Below, piece by piece: positions 1 to 9,592 of a stretch of 29,972 nucleotides of DNA. A program made the position numbers and the translations under genes. Position 1 is the stretch's first letter, and every line of letters starts with the position of its first letter. The DNA is taken from NCBI GenBank assembly GCA_021828345.1, contig JAJZJI010000007.1, positions 1 through 29,972 on the forward strand, in the 5' to 3' direction. Source of the DNA: Microcaldota archaeon. Its GTDB lineage: Archaea; Micrarchaeota; Micrarchaeia; Micrarchaeales; Micrarchaeaceae. Under the pieces are notes generated by a model. It did no database searches and was not told the DNA's origin. It saw only the letters and a program-made list of their open reading frames with translations.

Positions 1-2
1 CA

Positions 3-2687
3 ACAACCTCAACAACTTCGACTTCTACCAGTACGTCTACTACAACGACTACAACCACAACTATTTCAGCAACAACAACAATTCCCCCTGCTGGTAATGT
101 TACTGTTACTGGTCCAACATCATGTCCTCCAGGTACTATTGCATCAGGGGTTGAAGATTCAATATATACGTTTGCTGGTGGTGGGGCCGGGGGTAGTGAT
201 ATAGCATACGGTAATTTAACCTCTGCATATAGTATGATTGCTGTTTCAGAAGATGTTTCATATAGTGGTGTTACATCATTGTCTCCAAATCCACCAAGTG
301 GCGTTACAGGTTATAACGCTGTTATCAATTCAACTAATAAAAATTTGTCTTCAACAATATCAAAATCCTTCAATTCAACTAATTCATCCGCATATAATAA
401 ATCTGTACTTGAAAATGTAACAATATTTAAGCGTGGTAATATTGCTACAAACAATGTTCTACAGACACTTGCTTCAAATACTAGTGGTCTAGGGTATGCA
501 TATCCAAGTGTTATGCCTACACAATATGGTGAATTTAGTGCAGTAGATACTCTTGTATCACAATCTTACCAATGCGGCAAATTTTCGAATGGTACTCAAG
601 ATATTTGCCCTGGCGGTATGGAAGTAAGTAATTATTGTAATGGCGGTATATGTAACCCACAGTATCAGTATTTATGCGCTCCTGGATCATCTGTAGGTGG
701 ATATAACGGTTGTTATTGTACCTCTACAGGTCCAAATTCATCATTATTGTGTCAGGAGAGTGCCTTTTTCCCACAACAGCCAATTCCTCCATCATCACAG
801 GCAGGTACCTGCGCAGCAACATTGAATTCTCCAACAAAACCTAATACAACAAATTCAGGAACTATAATAAATGGAGAGACATTCCCATGGGGATATCCAT
901 GTTTTATGGCAGTTGCTGGAGATGGCACAAGTTCTGGTACGGGTGCTTGCGATGGTAGTATAAGTGAAAATTTGAATTTGGATGGATACTCTGCAAATGT
1001 TAGTTATAGCACTAGATTATATCCATATTTTGTTTCAAATTGCAGCAATGGTAATCCAACTAAAACATTTAATCACTTTTTAGCATCATATCAATCTTCA
1101 GCTAACGCTTATGCCTGTTTGCATCTTGCCGCTTGGGCAGCGGGTTATGGATTTGCCACTATACCTGGTGGGTGTATGTCCGCTTCTATAAATATGAATG
1201 GTAATTCTGGTTCTGTATCATTTAATTGTGGATTTGGTAGCGGACTTCAATCTATATGTCCGCCTACTTATAATGTAAATTTGGATGCTGAATGTTACTC
1301 TCCATTGACAAATGAGGTTACTGCATCAACAAATTCGACATGTCCTGTAGGTGAGAAAGAGGTGTCAACATATATGCAAATAGGTAATTACAGTTCTTAT
1401 GTGAATGATAATAATTATCATGTAGCAGGATTCTGGTATTATAATCAATCTCCAGATTCAGTTTTATGTACGGAATATCCAGGTTCGAGCATTTCAGTCT
1501 GTAATGGTAATTATACCATTTCATCATCTATGTATGATATTGGTGCATATCTTGGTGTTGCTCCATCAAAAGGCAATAGCGGTGGTTCAAGCAGTGGTAA
1601 CGTTTCAATAACTTGTGTTGCAATAGGCAGTGGTTCCTCATCGCTTAAACAAATAACTGGGTACGTTCCAATAACGATAAAAAATAATATAAATAAACCT
1701 ATTGGAGATTCGCTTCAATATCCAATAGTAATTGATAGCGCAGCATACGGAAATAGTATAAATAATAAGTGGACTAATGTTGAATTTACTACGTCTGCAG
1801 GTACTGCTGAAAGCAATAATGCGACTCCTGTATACGCGTGGGTAGAGAGTAATGCATCAAATTCATCAACACATACGATTGTAATATTAAATCTTTCTCA
1901 TGGAATTGCAGCGAATTCAAATGTATCAGTTTATATGAACTTTATGACATATAACGTCATGACAAACGTCAGTAGTTATACTGGTGAAGCGCCTCAGTTA
2001 TCTCCAATCTACGGAGAGTATGATAACGGTAAAAAGGTGTTCTATTACTATAATAACTTTAAAAATGCGACAGATCTATCTGGCACTTCTACTAGTTATT
2101 CATTTACATATGCAAATGCAATATCAAATGATGGGCTTACGATAAATTATGATGGTTATGCAAATTATGTATACGCTGATACTAGCGGTCCTGGAATTAC
2201 TCCAGCAAATAACGTTACTGTAGATATATCAGCGAATATGCCTGCACCTACATCAACTCAATTTGATGAGGTAGGAGTAACACCATTTTCAAATCCAATG
2301 TCATTATATGCATATAACGGTTATGCAAATGCCGGATGGGTTACATCCAGTAGGTTAGGGTCAAGTAATGCATATCCATTATTCTCAAATACATCCACTT
2401 TATATACTGTAAATACAACAACTCTTGCACCATTAGGTCAAAATATCTATAGTGTAGGATTTTCAAACATTAATGCATCTAATGGTACAATGTACTTTAG
2501 TTATGATTATGGATTGCAAACGCAGATGCGCAAGTATAATTATCAATACCCTGTTGGTAGTGAAGCAATAGGTATATTCAATAATCAAACTGGTGGTGTA
2601 ATGCATGCCAATTGGGTTGATACAAGAGCGTTTATACCTCCTGGAAGTATAAGTTCATCAATTGGTCCGATAAACACGCCAACATGA
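3..2687 (+). CDS. Large Thr/Ser-rich cell-surface protein, 5' end outside window
   Basis: The reading frame is open from the left edge, so the N-terminus is missing; 894 residues are visible. The first ~33 residues are almost only Thr and Ser, like a mucin-type O-glycosylated stalk. A central part holds many Cys (pairs around NYCNGGICNP and CNGNYTIS), suggesting disulfides. NxS/T sequons are abundant throughout. The last ~270 residues (from about base 1650) alternate beta-strand-like segments and resemble the DUF2341-type domain of archaeal surface proteins, with IPI-like strand starts and an ExDNGKKVFYYYNNF segment. No C-terminal membrane anchor is visible, so anchoring is probably N-terminal, outside the window. 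The role is inferred to be extracellular (adhesin or envelope protein); the exact function is unknown. Confidence 0.8.
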   Translation, partial: TTSTTSTSTSTSTTTTTTTTISATTTIPPAGNVTVTGPTSCPPGTIASGVEDSIYTFAGGGAGGSDIAYGNLTSAYSMIAVSEDVSYSGVTSLSPNPPSGVTGYNAVINSTNKNLSSTISKSFNSTNSSAYNKSVLENVTIFKRGNIATNNVLQTLASNTSGLGYAYPSVMPTQYGEFSAVDTLVSQSYQCGKFSNGTQDICPGGMEVSNYCNGGICNPQYQYLCAPGSSVGGYNGCYCTSTGPNSSLLCQESAFFPQQPIPPSSQAGTCAATLNSPTKPNTTNSGTIINGETFPWGYPCFMAVAGDGTSSGTGACDGSISENLNLDGYSANVSYSTRLYPYFVSNCSNGNPTKTFNHFLASYQSSANAYACLHLAAWAAGYGFATIPGGCMSASINMNGNSGSVSFNCGFGSGLQSICPPTYNVNLDAECYSPLTNEVTASTNSTCPVGEKEVSTYMQIGNYSSYVNDNNYHVAGFWYYNQSPDSVLCTEYPGSSISVCNGNYTISSSMYDIGAYLGVAPSKGNSGGSSSGNVSITCVAIGSGSSSLKQITGYVPITIKNNINKPIGDSLQYPIVIDSAAYGNSINNKWTNVEFTTSAGTAESNNATPVYAWVESNASNSSTHTIVILNLSHGIAANSNVSVYMNFMTYNVMTNVSSYTGEAPQLSPIYGEYDNGKKVFYYYNNFKNATDLSGTSTSYSFTYANAISNDGLTINYDGYANYVYADTSGPGITPANNVTVDISANMPAPTSTQFDEVGVTPFSNPMSLYAYNGYANAGWVTSSRLGSSNAYPLFSNTSTLYTVNTTTLAPLGQNIYSVGFSNINASNGTMYFSYDYGLQTQMRKYNYQYPVGSEAIGIFNNQTGGVMHANWVDTRAFIPPGSISSSIGPINTPT

Positions 2688-2799
2688 AGTCAATTTATCC
2701 TTTGTATAACTAATTAATATACAATAATATTTGGAAGCGTATTAAAATATAACACATATTTACGTCTATTGTCAAATGTGATTACATATATTTTAATTA

Positions 2800-2841
2800 T
2801 TTATAAATAATATTTTCGCAGTGGCATTTACGGTGTACTAA
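2800..2841 (+). promoter_or_regulatory. TATA box and GGTG ribosome binding site of the 739-aa exported protein
   Basis: An AT-only element TTATAAATAAT begins at about 2801. GGTG at 2832-2835 lies 6 nt before the ATG at 2842. The spacing fits an archaeal promoter with a very short leader. Confidence 0.55.
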
Positions 2842-5061
2842 ATGGTTATAAAAAATAGCACAAAACAGGATGAAATTAATAATACATTAGCAATTAATGC
2901 AAATAATAATCTAATACGTAGAGCAAGGACTCTTACTATTACTATTGCCGTAAGCACAGCCGTTTTAATTGGGGCAAATACACAGAATATGTTTGCATTT
3001 CAAAATAATGCGAATGATTATATCGAATCTATGTCAATAAAATATATACATAAGTCTGGCAATGCTATATATGTTAACGGCGAGAAATTTAATTCTATTA
3101 GTGTACCTAAAAATGAAAATGGTAACGGAACGAAAAATGCTCCTTATATTAAATTTTCACCACTTCGTGTTGCAATAAATAACGTAAATAACCCCCAGGA
3201 AGTATATGTTATAAATTCAAATATGCTATCTAATATAAAATCATTATATAGGGATGGTCCTATATTATTTTCATATAATGGACGAGGTGCAATAGGATCC
3301 TATGATGGCTTAGGCTATTATGCATTTCAAATAGCAATAGATCTATCCGGTGTAGCGCAGGCATTTGGAAATAATTCCCCACTAGCAGAAAAAGTTTTTT
3401 GGATAGAAACGCCAACAAAGTGCACATATCGGCATTTTATACGGGATCTTAATGCAATATATAATTTTACAAAAAACTCTCCAATGTTTTACGGCATGAA
3501 CAATTCGGAATTTATAAATGCGTGTATACATTCAAATGATTATCTGCATCATTATAGATTCATTCAATATCTACCAAAAAATTGCTATACGCGTGAGTAT
3601 ACAATACCGTTTGATTTTTTTGGTCATATAACAAACATGCGGTTTTCGCGTGAAGTATACCATCCATTAATAGAGATTCAAAATTTTCCAAAGAAAAACA
3701 TGTACTGCATATATCGCGGTATTAATTTAATATATGTTAGAAATTATACGCCTTCGATGGGCGATGGTACGAAGGAATCGCCATTTGTTATAACAAAAAA
3801 CTCTCCGCGTTACTACGATGCAGGATATTATTCATTTAATGATATTATGGTGTATGGAGGTGCACATATAGAATATCCAAGCATAATAAAATCAAAAAAA
3901 GAGCTTAGAAATATATATAAAGAAATTTATCCAAGTAAAGAATTGAGGCTTAAAAAGCCCGAATCAAATATAAATAAAATTTTTTATTGTATAAAAGCGG
4001 GTGGTTATAGTTTCATATACAATCAATCGCTTCTTTTCAATAATCTTTGGAAAATACGTTCATTACTTTATCAGGATGGTACTATAGGTCATCCATATTT
4101 ATCTTTTGAATTTATAAAACCCGGTCATTATAATCTAAATAATATAATAACCCCATTAGCAAAATCCGAGAAGGAATATTTAAAATTTAAAGATATTATA
4201 AAAAAGAATAAATTCTTAGATCTGATATATAGTGGAGAGCCAAATCCGTATTCTTATTATACCTCTCAAATTCCCGGAACGATCTCTGGTGTTTTATTAA
4301 AATCTATCGAAGAGGAGGCAAAGTCTATACATGGAAAAATTGTATATGGAAAGCATGCAATATATGTTGAATCTAAGAAGGGTGTAATATCCTACAATTT
4401 ACCTGGGTATCCAAATGTAATGTCAAAACAAGAAGCTGCAATGCTAAATAAAAAGCTTGATAATAACAATCCAATATTATTTAATAATTCGAATGTTCCA
4501 ACAAAGATAATAAATGGGGTAAGTTTTTATCTTATACATAATACTAATTCGCCAAGAGTGCGTGATGGTTCTCAAGATAATCCATTCATAGCACAGAGGG
4601 GTCCTGTTGGCGTTACTCCATTTTTCTATCAATTTAGCGGAACGGATTTTGAAACTTCATTGCCTATAAATGGTCTTAAAATGCAGAAATTTTTTAGAGC
4701 ATTGAATATACCGATGCATATAGTTTCTACATCTAATATAGAAAAAATTAATGGTTTTCTAGTATATAAAAGAAAATCTGGAGAAACGTTTGATTTTGGA
4801 ACATTATACCAACCAGAACCTATAAACAAACATTATATGTATAAATTTGAAAATGGAATTCCTGCCTGCTTTATTGTTAAATCACCTTTAAATAAACAAT
4901 GGTATGTAAATTTAAAGCCAATAGACAGTATACATAAACTCAATGAGTTCTATCATGCGATAACAGGATCTAATTTAGGCCCTATATTATTTACACATGA
5001 TCGAAAATATAAAATAGATAGCAATGGGCAAATTGAACGCCTATCTACTCTTAGGCGTTGA
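2842..5061 (+). CDS. Exported 739-aa protein with a novel DGTxxxPF repeat
   Basis: I do not recognise the family. A charged N-terminus is followed by a hydrophobic segment at residues ~31-53, which reads as a signal peptide or membrane anchor, so most of the protein is probably extracellular. Four copies of a short motif are visible: NGTKNAPYI (~96), DGTKESPFV (~308), DGTIGHPYL (~412) and DGSQDNPFI (~575). Each is usually preceded by an IYV/FYL strand and followed within 10-30 residues by an aromatic GYYSF-like segment. A second recurring motif, (G/N)PILF, occurs near residues 140, 544 and 717. This indicates a tandemly duplicated beta-rich unit. Few Cys are present. The start is supported by GGTG 6 nt upstream. 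It is convergent with the release factor gene, and a hairpin overlaps its 3' end. Confidence 0.8.
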   Translation: MVIKNSTKQDEINNTLAINANNNLIRRARTLTITIAVSTAVLIGANTQNMFAFQNNANDYIESMSIKYIHKSGNAIYVNGEKFNSISVPKNENGNGTKNAPYIKFSPLRVAINNVNNPQEVYVINSNMLSNIKSLYRDGPILFSYNGRGAIGSYDGLGYYAFQIAIDLSGVAQAFGNNSPLAEKVFWIETPTKCTYRHFIRDLNAIYNFTKNSPMFYGMNNSEFINACIHSNDYLHHYRFIQYLPKNCYTREYTIPFDFFGHITNMRFSREVYHPLIEIQNFPKKNMYCIYRGINLIYVRNYTPSMGDGTKESPFVITKNSPRYYDAGYYSFNDIMVYGGAHIEYPSIIKSKKELRNIYKEIYPSKELRLKKPESNINKIFYCIKAGGYSFIYNQSLLFNNLWKIRSLLYQDGTIGHPYLSFEFIKPGHYNLNNIITPLAKSEKEYLKFKDIIKKNKFLDLIYSGEPNPYSYYTSQIPGTISGVLLKSIEEEAKSIHGKIVYGKHAIYVESKKGVISYNLPGYPNVMSKQEAAMLNKKLDNNNPILFNNSNVPTKIINGVSFYLIHNTNSPRVRDGSQDNPFIAQRGPVGVTPFFYQFSGTDFETSLPINGLKMQKFFRALNIPMHIVSTSNIEKINGFLVYKRKSGETFDFGTLYQPEPINKHYMYKFENGIPACFIVKSPLNKQWYVNLKPIDSIHKLNEFYHAITGSNLGPILFTHDRKYKIDSNGQIERLSTLRR
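5036..5059 (+). terminator. Hairpin overlapping the end of the exported-protein gene
   Basis: AACGCCTA (5036-5043) pairs perfectly with TAGGCGTT (5052-5059) across an 8-nt loop, ending at the stop codon. It is the only G+C-rich block between two convergent genes, so a transcription-end role is plausible. No long T run follows directly. Confidence 0.4.
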
Positions 5062-5109
5062 GTTAAAATTATGATATAATTATATTGGCATTTATTTTAG
5101 ATAAACCTT

Positions 5110-6312
5110 TTAGCTTTTATATTTTAATAATGCTGCAATACCATGGAACCCCATCAATAGTTGTTTTCCATACTGTCCATCGCTTGATATAAATATCGTA
5201 TCAACGTTATTTTTTTCTGCGATATTGAGCAATTCTTCAATTCCATCATATTTTTTTTGTAAATCTAATTTACCACCACATTCATGGGTAAGATCTAATT
5301 GTGCAGTACCATCCTCTATTTTTTCTACTTCTTTTCCACAGAGGCTACATCTATATAACGACCTATAAAATTCAACATCCTCGCTTATTATAAGAACCGC
5401 AATGCTGTTGTTTTCAAGAACGCGTTTTACATTTTCATAACCGTAAACAGCATTTCCCTTATTTCCTATTTCAATCATAAATCTCTCAACAATTTTACGT
5501 TCTTGCATGGCAGATTCTTCGCTAAGCATATATTTTGCCTTTTCTAAAAGTTCATGCACCCCCATATGTTCGTCGACGTATCCCGTATCAAATATGCCAA
5601 TAACCTTTACTTGGTAATTTAGGTGTTTTGCTTTAACAAAATTTTCCTTCATAGGTCCAGGGCCTCCAACAAGTAGACCTTTTATTTTAAAATTATATTT
5701 AAAATAAACCTCATTTACTCCTTGACTTACAGATGTATAATAATCATTTATGCTTTCAGATGTTGCTCTCTCATATCTTGCAGCTGATTGTCCTCCCTTT
5801 CTAACTTTTGCATGTGCAAATGAGCGCAGTTTTTTTTCAACAGAAAAATGCGAACCACGAAGTACACCTATTGTAGCATCTCTCCCATCCATAATAACTA
5901 GGCAATACAAATCCATCATTTCGAACATTTTTTGTATAGGTTCAACGACAAAACTGGAGTCGCATCTATATATGTTTGATTTTAATGGTTCGGGGGGTTC
6001 AACAGAGAAAAGCTCAATAAGTGGTTTTGCCTGCTCTTTTGATATATTGCCGCAAAAAATTGCAATGCCATTATTAGGTATTGTTTTAAATGTCTTTAAG
6101 TATTGTATTATTTTATCAATTGCTCGTTGTACATTCTGTCTTGTTGAACTAGATTTTATATTTCCTGATTGGTTGTATTCATCTCGCAATTTTCCTATTT
6201 GTGCATCAATAGACATATCATGTGGAACATAAACAGTTATTAATTCAGTTCCGGAGCCTCGCATCTCAGCTAGTCTTTTTAGTTCCTTTCGTGTCTGATA
6301 ATCATGTTTCAT
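5110..6312 (-). CDS. prf1: Peptide chain release factor aRF1
   Basis: This factor recognises all three stop codons and triggers peptidyl-tRNA hydrolysis on the ribosome. All hallmark motifs are visible: NIKS (residues 51-54) and YRCDSSF (115-121, matching YxCxxxF) for stop-codon reading, and GGQ (173-175, within GGQSAARY) for catalysis. The C-terminal domain has a CSLC...CGG zinc-like minidomain. At 400 aa it has normal archaeal length. I chose the ATG at 6312, preceded by GTGAT; an in-frame TTG at 6327 would add five residues. It lies 48 bp downstream of serS on the same strand and is probably cotranscribed. Confidence 0.96.
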   Translation of the reverse strand: MKHDYQTRKELKRLAEMRGSGTELITVYVPHDMSIDAQIGKLRDEYNQSGNIKSSSTRQNVQRAIDKIIQYLKTFKTIPNNGIAIFCGNISKEQAKPLIELFSVEPPEPLKSNIYRCDSSFVVEPIQKMFEMMDLYCLVIMDGRDATIGVLRGSHFSVEKKLRSFAHAKVRKGGQSAARYERATSESINDYYTSVSQGVNEVYFKYNFKIKGLLVGGPGPMKENFVKAKHLNYQVKVIGIFDTGYVDEHMGVHELLEKAKYMLSEESAMQERKIVERFMIEIGNKGNAVYGYENVKRVLENNSIAVLIISEDVEFYRSLYRCSLCGKEVEKIEDGTAQLDLTHECGGKLDLQKKYDGIEELLNIAEKNNVDTIFISSDGQYGKQLLMGFHGIAALLKYKS

Positions 6313-6360
6313 TATAATCACAAACAAGTAATATTAAGATTATAAAAGTATTATATGTTA

Positions 6361-7665
6361 CTATATTTTTGATAATGTTTCTTTACCCATATAAGGAATG
6401 AGTACTTTTGGTATATGTATAATTCCTTTTTCATCAGTATAATTCTCTATTATGGCAACCATAGTCCTTTCTGTTGCAATTGCGGTTGAATTTAGTGTAT
6501 GCACATATTTACGCTCCCCTTTCTCATCATATTTTATATCGAGCCTTAAACTCTGCCAATCTGTGCAATTTGAACAAGATACTAATTCTCTATATTTTTG
6601 CTGTCTTGGCATATATCCTTCTATATCATATTTTTTAGCTGCCACACTACCTATATCCCCTGTGCACACATTTACTACCTGATATGGCAATTCAAGTTTT
6701 TGGTATATATCTTCAGAATTTTTGAATAATTCATCGAAAATTTTCCAGGATTCCTCAACTTTTGAAAATACGAATTGTTCTATTTTATAAAAATGATGCA
6801 CTCTAAATATACCTTTAGTATCTTTTCCATGGGATCCCGCTTCTCTTCTAAAGCATGGGCTTACTCCTGCAAGCCTAATGGGGAGGTTTTTAACATCGAG
6901 CAGTTCGTTTGAATACATCGCAGCCATAGAGTGTTCAGATGTGGATATCATAAAGAGTTCATCCCCAAGTTTTTCAAACTCTTTTTTTGACTCCAATTCC
7001 TTAGGGTCTTCTACTTTATATAACGCATCTTCAAAATCTCCTAATGCTGTTGCGCCTTTATAAAACTCCTTTCTTAGCATAAATGGTGGTTGGATAATAG
7101 TAAAATTACGTTTTTCAAGCATATCTAATGCAAACCTTATGAGCGATTGTTCTAAAAGTACTAAATCCCCTTTAAGATAATAAAATCTGGATCCTGCAAT
7201 CTTTGCGGCACGCTCCAAATCAACAAGCCCATTTTTTAACAATATCTCTTCATGTGTTCTATTGTCTAATGGTTCTTTTTTTGTTCCATATGTTTTAATG
7301 ACCTTATTCTCAGAATCATCCACACCAAAAGGAACGGTTTCGTGCAATACATTTGGCATATTCCAAAGTAATTCCTCAATTCTAATCTTATAACTTGGCA
7401 TTTCAGCTTCAATGCTCTCTATTCTATCTTTTAATGTTCTTAATGCAATTATTTCAGTGTCAGTATTTTTACCAGTCTTTTTCATCACTGAAATATCTAA
7501 ACTTGCCTTATTTCTTTTGGCCTGCAATTCCTGCAATTCCGTTTGCATTTTTCTATAATCCAAATCCAAGGATAATAGTTCGTCTATAGGATATTGGCTC
7601 TGCCTTTTTTTTAAAGATTCTTTTATAATATCTATATGTTCTCTTACATATTTTGTTGTAATCAT
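6361..7665 (-). CDS. serS: Seryl-tRNA synthetase
   Basis: Class II aminoacyl-tRNA synthetase charging tRNA-Ser. The N-terminus (MITTKYVREHIDIIKESLKKR) and the following charged helices form the coiled-coil tRNA-binding arm. Motif 2 (PCFRREAGSHGKDTKGIFR) and motif 3 (NSTAIATERTMVAIIENY) are intact, with the TSEHS serine-pocket segment upstream. It is the common type, not the rare methanogen form. The start at 7665 gives 434 aa and the family's usual N-terminus; the frame stays open upstream to 7746 but that part is not conserved-looking. It is divergent from tRNA-Leu, with an 85-bp shared upstream region, and followed by prf1. Confidence 0.96.
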   Translation of the reverse strand: MITTKYVREHIDIIKESLKKRQSQYPIDELLSLDLDYRKMQTELQELQAKRNKASLDISVMKKTGKNTDTEIIALRTLKDRIESIEAEMPSYKIRIEELLWNMPNVLHETVPFGVDDSENKVIKTYGTKKEPLDNRTHEEILLKNGLVDLERAAKIAGSRFYYLKGDLVLLEQSLIRFALDMLEKRNFTIIQPPFMLRKEFYKGATALGDFEDALYKVEDPKELESKKEFEKLGDELFMISTSEHSMAAMYSNELLDVKNLPIRLAGVSPCFRREAGSHGKDTKGIFRVHHFYKIEQFVFSKVEESWKIFDELFKNSEDIYQKLELPYQVVNVCTGDIGSVAAKKYDIEGYMPRQQKYRELVSCSNCTDWQSLRLDIKYDEKGERKYVHTLNSTAIATERTMVAIIENYTDEKGIIHIPKVLIPYMGKETLSKI

Positions 7666-7750
7666 AACTATCCCATATTCAGTTAATAATATAACTCTAT
7701 TTGAATAAAAAGCTATAAAGCATTTCTCTATTAGAAATAATAACATATTT

Positions 7751-7835
7751 GCAGGGATGGCGGAGTCTGGTCAATCGCGCAAGGCTTAGGACCTTGTGCC
7801 TTAGGGCTGCGAGAGTTCAAATCTCTCTCCCTGCA
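7751..7835 (+). tRNA. tRNA-Leu (anticodon UAG)
   Basis: The acceptor stem GCAGGGA pairs with TCCCTGC, with discriminator A and no encoded CCA. The anticodon stem CAAGG/CCTTG holds loop CTTAGGA, anticodon TAG at 7785-7787. A long variable arm and a T-arm with TTCAAAT complete a class II tRNA. A tyrosine recombinase gene follows directly, making this the likely integration target. Confidence 0.95.
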
Positions 7836-7856
7836 TCTCAAATTTACGAAGTCAAA

Positions 7857-8705
7857 GTGGGGTTCGGAAATCCGAAACGGAAATCTTCAAGAAGGGAAGA
7901 TTTCAATAGGTTTTCCGACAACCTCAAGCAGGTGTCAATGAGCGTCTCATGGCACCAGTTACAGCAGTTGCAATCAGTATTGCACAAGATCCAAACCAAG
8001 AGGTTTGCCGGAAAGAGGAAGACGCCGAAATATGGCTCGCTCTCAAAGGCGTTTTCCGACATGCAGCTTCAAAGGTTCCTTCACGTTATAGACTCTGACA
8101 AGTTCCGCCTCCTATTCATCTATCAGGCGCAGCTTGGGCTTAGAATAGGCGAGGCAGTCAGGGTAAACATAAACTCAATAGACCTAGAAACTAGGGAACT
8201 TACATTGAAGACCGAGAAGGCTCGGGTAATGGACTCGTTATTGATACCGATGCCGCTGTTCAAGGATACCATAGCCTTCATCTCGAAGCACAAGGCTGAG
8301 ATTGAGAAGGCGCAGGGATACCTATTCTATGCGGATAAGCTGAGAACCAAGCGGTCGGTACCATTCTTAGAGCAAAACTACGTGCGCAACAGGTTCAGGC
8401 ACTATGTGCGACTGGCGGAGTTGGACGAGGTATACGATACCTCAGACGAAACCAACCCTAACAGGAGCGTAAGGCACCTCCATAGGCTGACCACGCATAG
8501 CCTTAGGCATTACGCAATAACCCGTTTCGCCAAACAGACAAACGGGAATCTGGTTCTGACAAGCAGGTTCGCAAGGCACAGCGATCCAAGCACCACAATG
8601 ACCTACATTACCACACGCAAAGAGGAGCTATACAAGGAGATAGACAGCACATTCGGGCTGAGTGAAGCAGTTGGCCTGAAATCAAGATTGACTAGAAATG
8701 CCTAA
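7857..8705 (+). CDS. Tyrosine recombinase / integrase (XerA-like)
   Basis: Site-specific DNA recombinase. The catalytic set is complete: Arg in LGLRIGEAVR, His and Arg in HSLRHYAITR, His in RFARHSDPS, and nucleophilic Tyr in TTMTYITT. The ATG at 7938, with GGTG three bases upstream, gives 255 aa. A GTG at 7857 gives 282 aa, closer to archaeal XerA length, and the intervening codons look coding. The frame actually remains open back through the whole tRNA-Leu gene, as in elements whose integrase overlaps the attachment site. It converges with the relE-like gene, with stops 3 bp apart. Composition differs from neighbouring host genes, indicating transfer. Confidence 0.9.
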   Translation: MGFGNPKRKSSRREDFNRFSDNLKQVSMSVSWHQLQQLQSVLHKIQTKRFAGKRKTPKYGSLSKAFSDMQLQRFLHVIDSDKFRLLFIYQAQLGLRIGEAVRVNINSIDLETRELTLKTEKARVMDSLLIPMPLFKDTIAFISKHKAEIEKAQGYLFYADKLRTKRSVPFLEQNYVRNRFRHYVRLAELDEVYDTSDETNPNRSVRHLHRLTTHSLRHYAITRFAKQTNGNLVLTSRFARHSDPSTTMTYITTRKEELYKEIDSTFGLSEAVGLKSRLTRNA

Positions 8706-8708
8706 AGT

Positions 8709-9104
8709 CTATCTTTTTCTGTAGCCGAAGATTTTGTCGTATTCATCATGGTCTATTATATCCAGCACGTCTAGCCAGATTGAGAGTATCTCAACTTCTG
8801 TGTCCTCCCTCTGCGGTTGCTTTATTGTGTAGATCATGCGCCAAGCTCCTGAGAGATTGACCTTCCATAAGTTCGTAACTTCATAGAGCGAGATGTACTT
8901 CTGAGCTACATTCTTCTTTGGTATGTGGATTCCATAGTCATAATCAACCTTCAATATTGCTATCTTGTTGTCTATTGACTTAAGGAGCGTTTGGTGAAAC
9001 GAGTCGGTTATGCCTTTTGCTGCATCCTCCGCAACTTTCTTCTTTAGCGCTAGGTAAGCGTCTTTTGCATCTCCTAACAGTTTTATTGAAACGCGTTTCT
9101 CCAC
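8709..9104 (-). CDS. RelE/ParE-type toxin
   Basis: About 131 aa of the RelE/ParE fold as found widely in archaea: the segments GIHIPKKN, VTNLWKVNLSGAWRMIYTI, VEILSIWLDVLDI and DHDEYDKIFGYRKR match the family's core and C-terminus. By family, it would cleave mRNA at the ribosome or inhibit gyrase; which one cannot be told here. There is no ATG at the expected start. GTG at 9104 (or TTG at 9107) lies just after the partner's stop at 9112, so translation is probably coupled. The frame continues upstream through the partner gene without an obvious start. Confidence 0.85.
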   Translation of the reverse strand: MEKRVSIKLLGDAKDAYLALKKKVAEDAAKGITDSFHQTLLKSIDNKIAILKVDYDYGIHIPKKNVAQKYISLYEVTNLWKVNLSGAWRMIYTIKQPQREDTEVEILSIWLDVLDIIDHDEYDKIFGYRKR

Positions 9105-9111
9105 CAAAACA

Positions 9112-9378
9112 TCACATCGGTAAGCCCTCTTGTTCGGCCTTCTCCAGCTTCTTGCTAGGGTTGAATGTCCAAATAAACCCTTTCTTAGTCTCAAGCACCA
9201 TCCCACGCTTTTCCATGTAGTCAAGCGCAAGGTTCAGGGTCGAGCGCATTACACCAGTCTGCAATCTGGCCAATATCTGGTTCCTGCTGACGGGGTTATT
9301 GGCCTTCTTCACTACCTCCTCTATAGCCAGTATGGTCTTAAGCGTAGGGTAATGGACAACTTCCTTTTGGATTTGCAT
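9112..9378 (-). CDS. Small winged-helix DNA-binding protein, probable antitoxin
   Basis: 88 aa. The segment PVSRNQILARLQTGVMRSTL reads as a helix-turn-helix, followed by ALDYMEKRGMV and the wing-like GFIWTFNPSKKL. Small proteins of this kind commonly sit upstream of RelE in archaeal genomes, and here the gene precedes the toxin by 7 bp. The start at 9378 has GGTG 7 nt upstream. Direct repeats in its promoter suggest autoregulation. The antitoxin role is inferred from position. Confidence 0.75.
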   Translation of the reverse strand: MQIQKEVVHYPTLKTILAIEEVVKKANNPVSRNQILARLQTGVMRSTLNLALDYMEKRGMVLETKKGFIWTFNPSKKLEKAEQEGLPM

Positions 9379-9385
9379 AATATAA

Positions 9386-9420
9386 CACCTAATAAGTATA
9401 TACCCTAATAGATATATAAG
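9386..9420 (-). promoter_or_regulatory. Promoter and possible operator of the toxin-antitoxin pair
   Basis: On the plus strand, CCTAATA occurs at 9388-9394 and 9404-9410, spaced 16 bp, next to a TATATAT element at ~9412-9418. This is the arrangement expected for an autoregulatory operator between TATA box and start codon. Confidence 0.4.
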
Positions 9421-9462
9421 CCTTTCTACACATTTGGAGGTCTCTTTACATGGCCAAAATTC

Positions 9463-9586
9463 CTCTACATGACTTTGGCAATCCATGTAGAGAAAAGTCT
9501 CGACGACAGCCCAAAAACATCGTTTTTTGTCGATGAACTACTGCGCATCATTATTTTAGCGTTTCATGTAGAGACGCCATGTAGAG
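9463..9586. repeat. Four copies of a 9-bp repeat CATGTAGAG
   Basis: Copies lie at 9463-9471 (inverted), 9484-9492, 9565-9573 and 9578-9586. The first two form an inverted pair. The last two are direct repeats 13 bp apart, each followed by a related pentamer. Degenerate versions occur near 9446. Confidence 0.75.
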
Positions 9587-9592
9587 TCTCCA

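Noticed and set aside
7666..7746. 27-residue upstream extension of SerRS
   Set aside because: The synthetase family begins at the helical arm encoded from 7665, and the upstream stretch overlaps the divergent promoter region.
9379..9486. N-terminal extension of the antitoxin frame up to 9486
   Set aside because: It crosses the TATA box and a CATGTAGAG repeat, and the residues do not resemble the family; the start at 9378 has a GGTG site.
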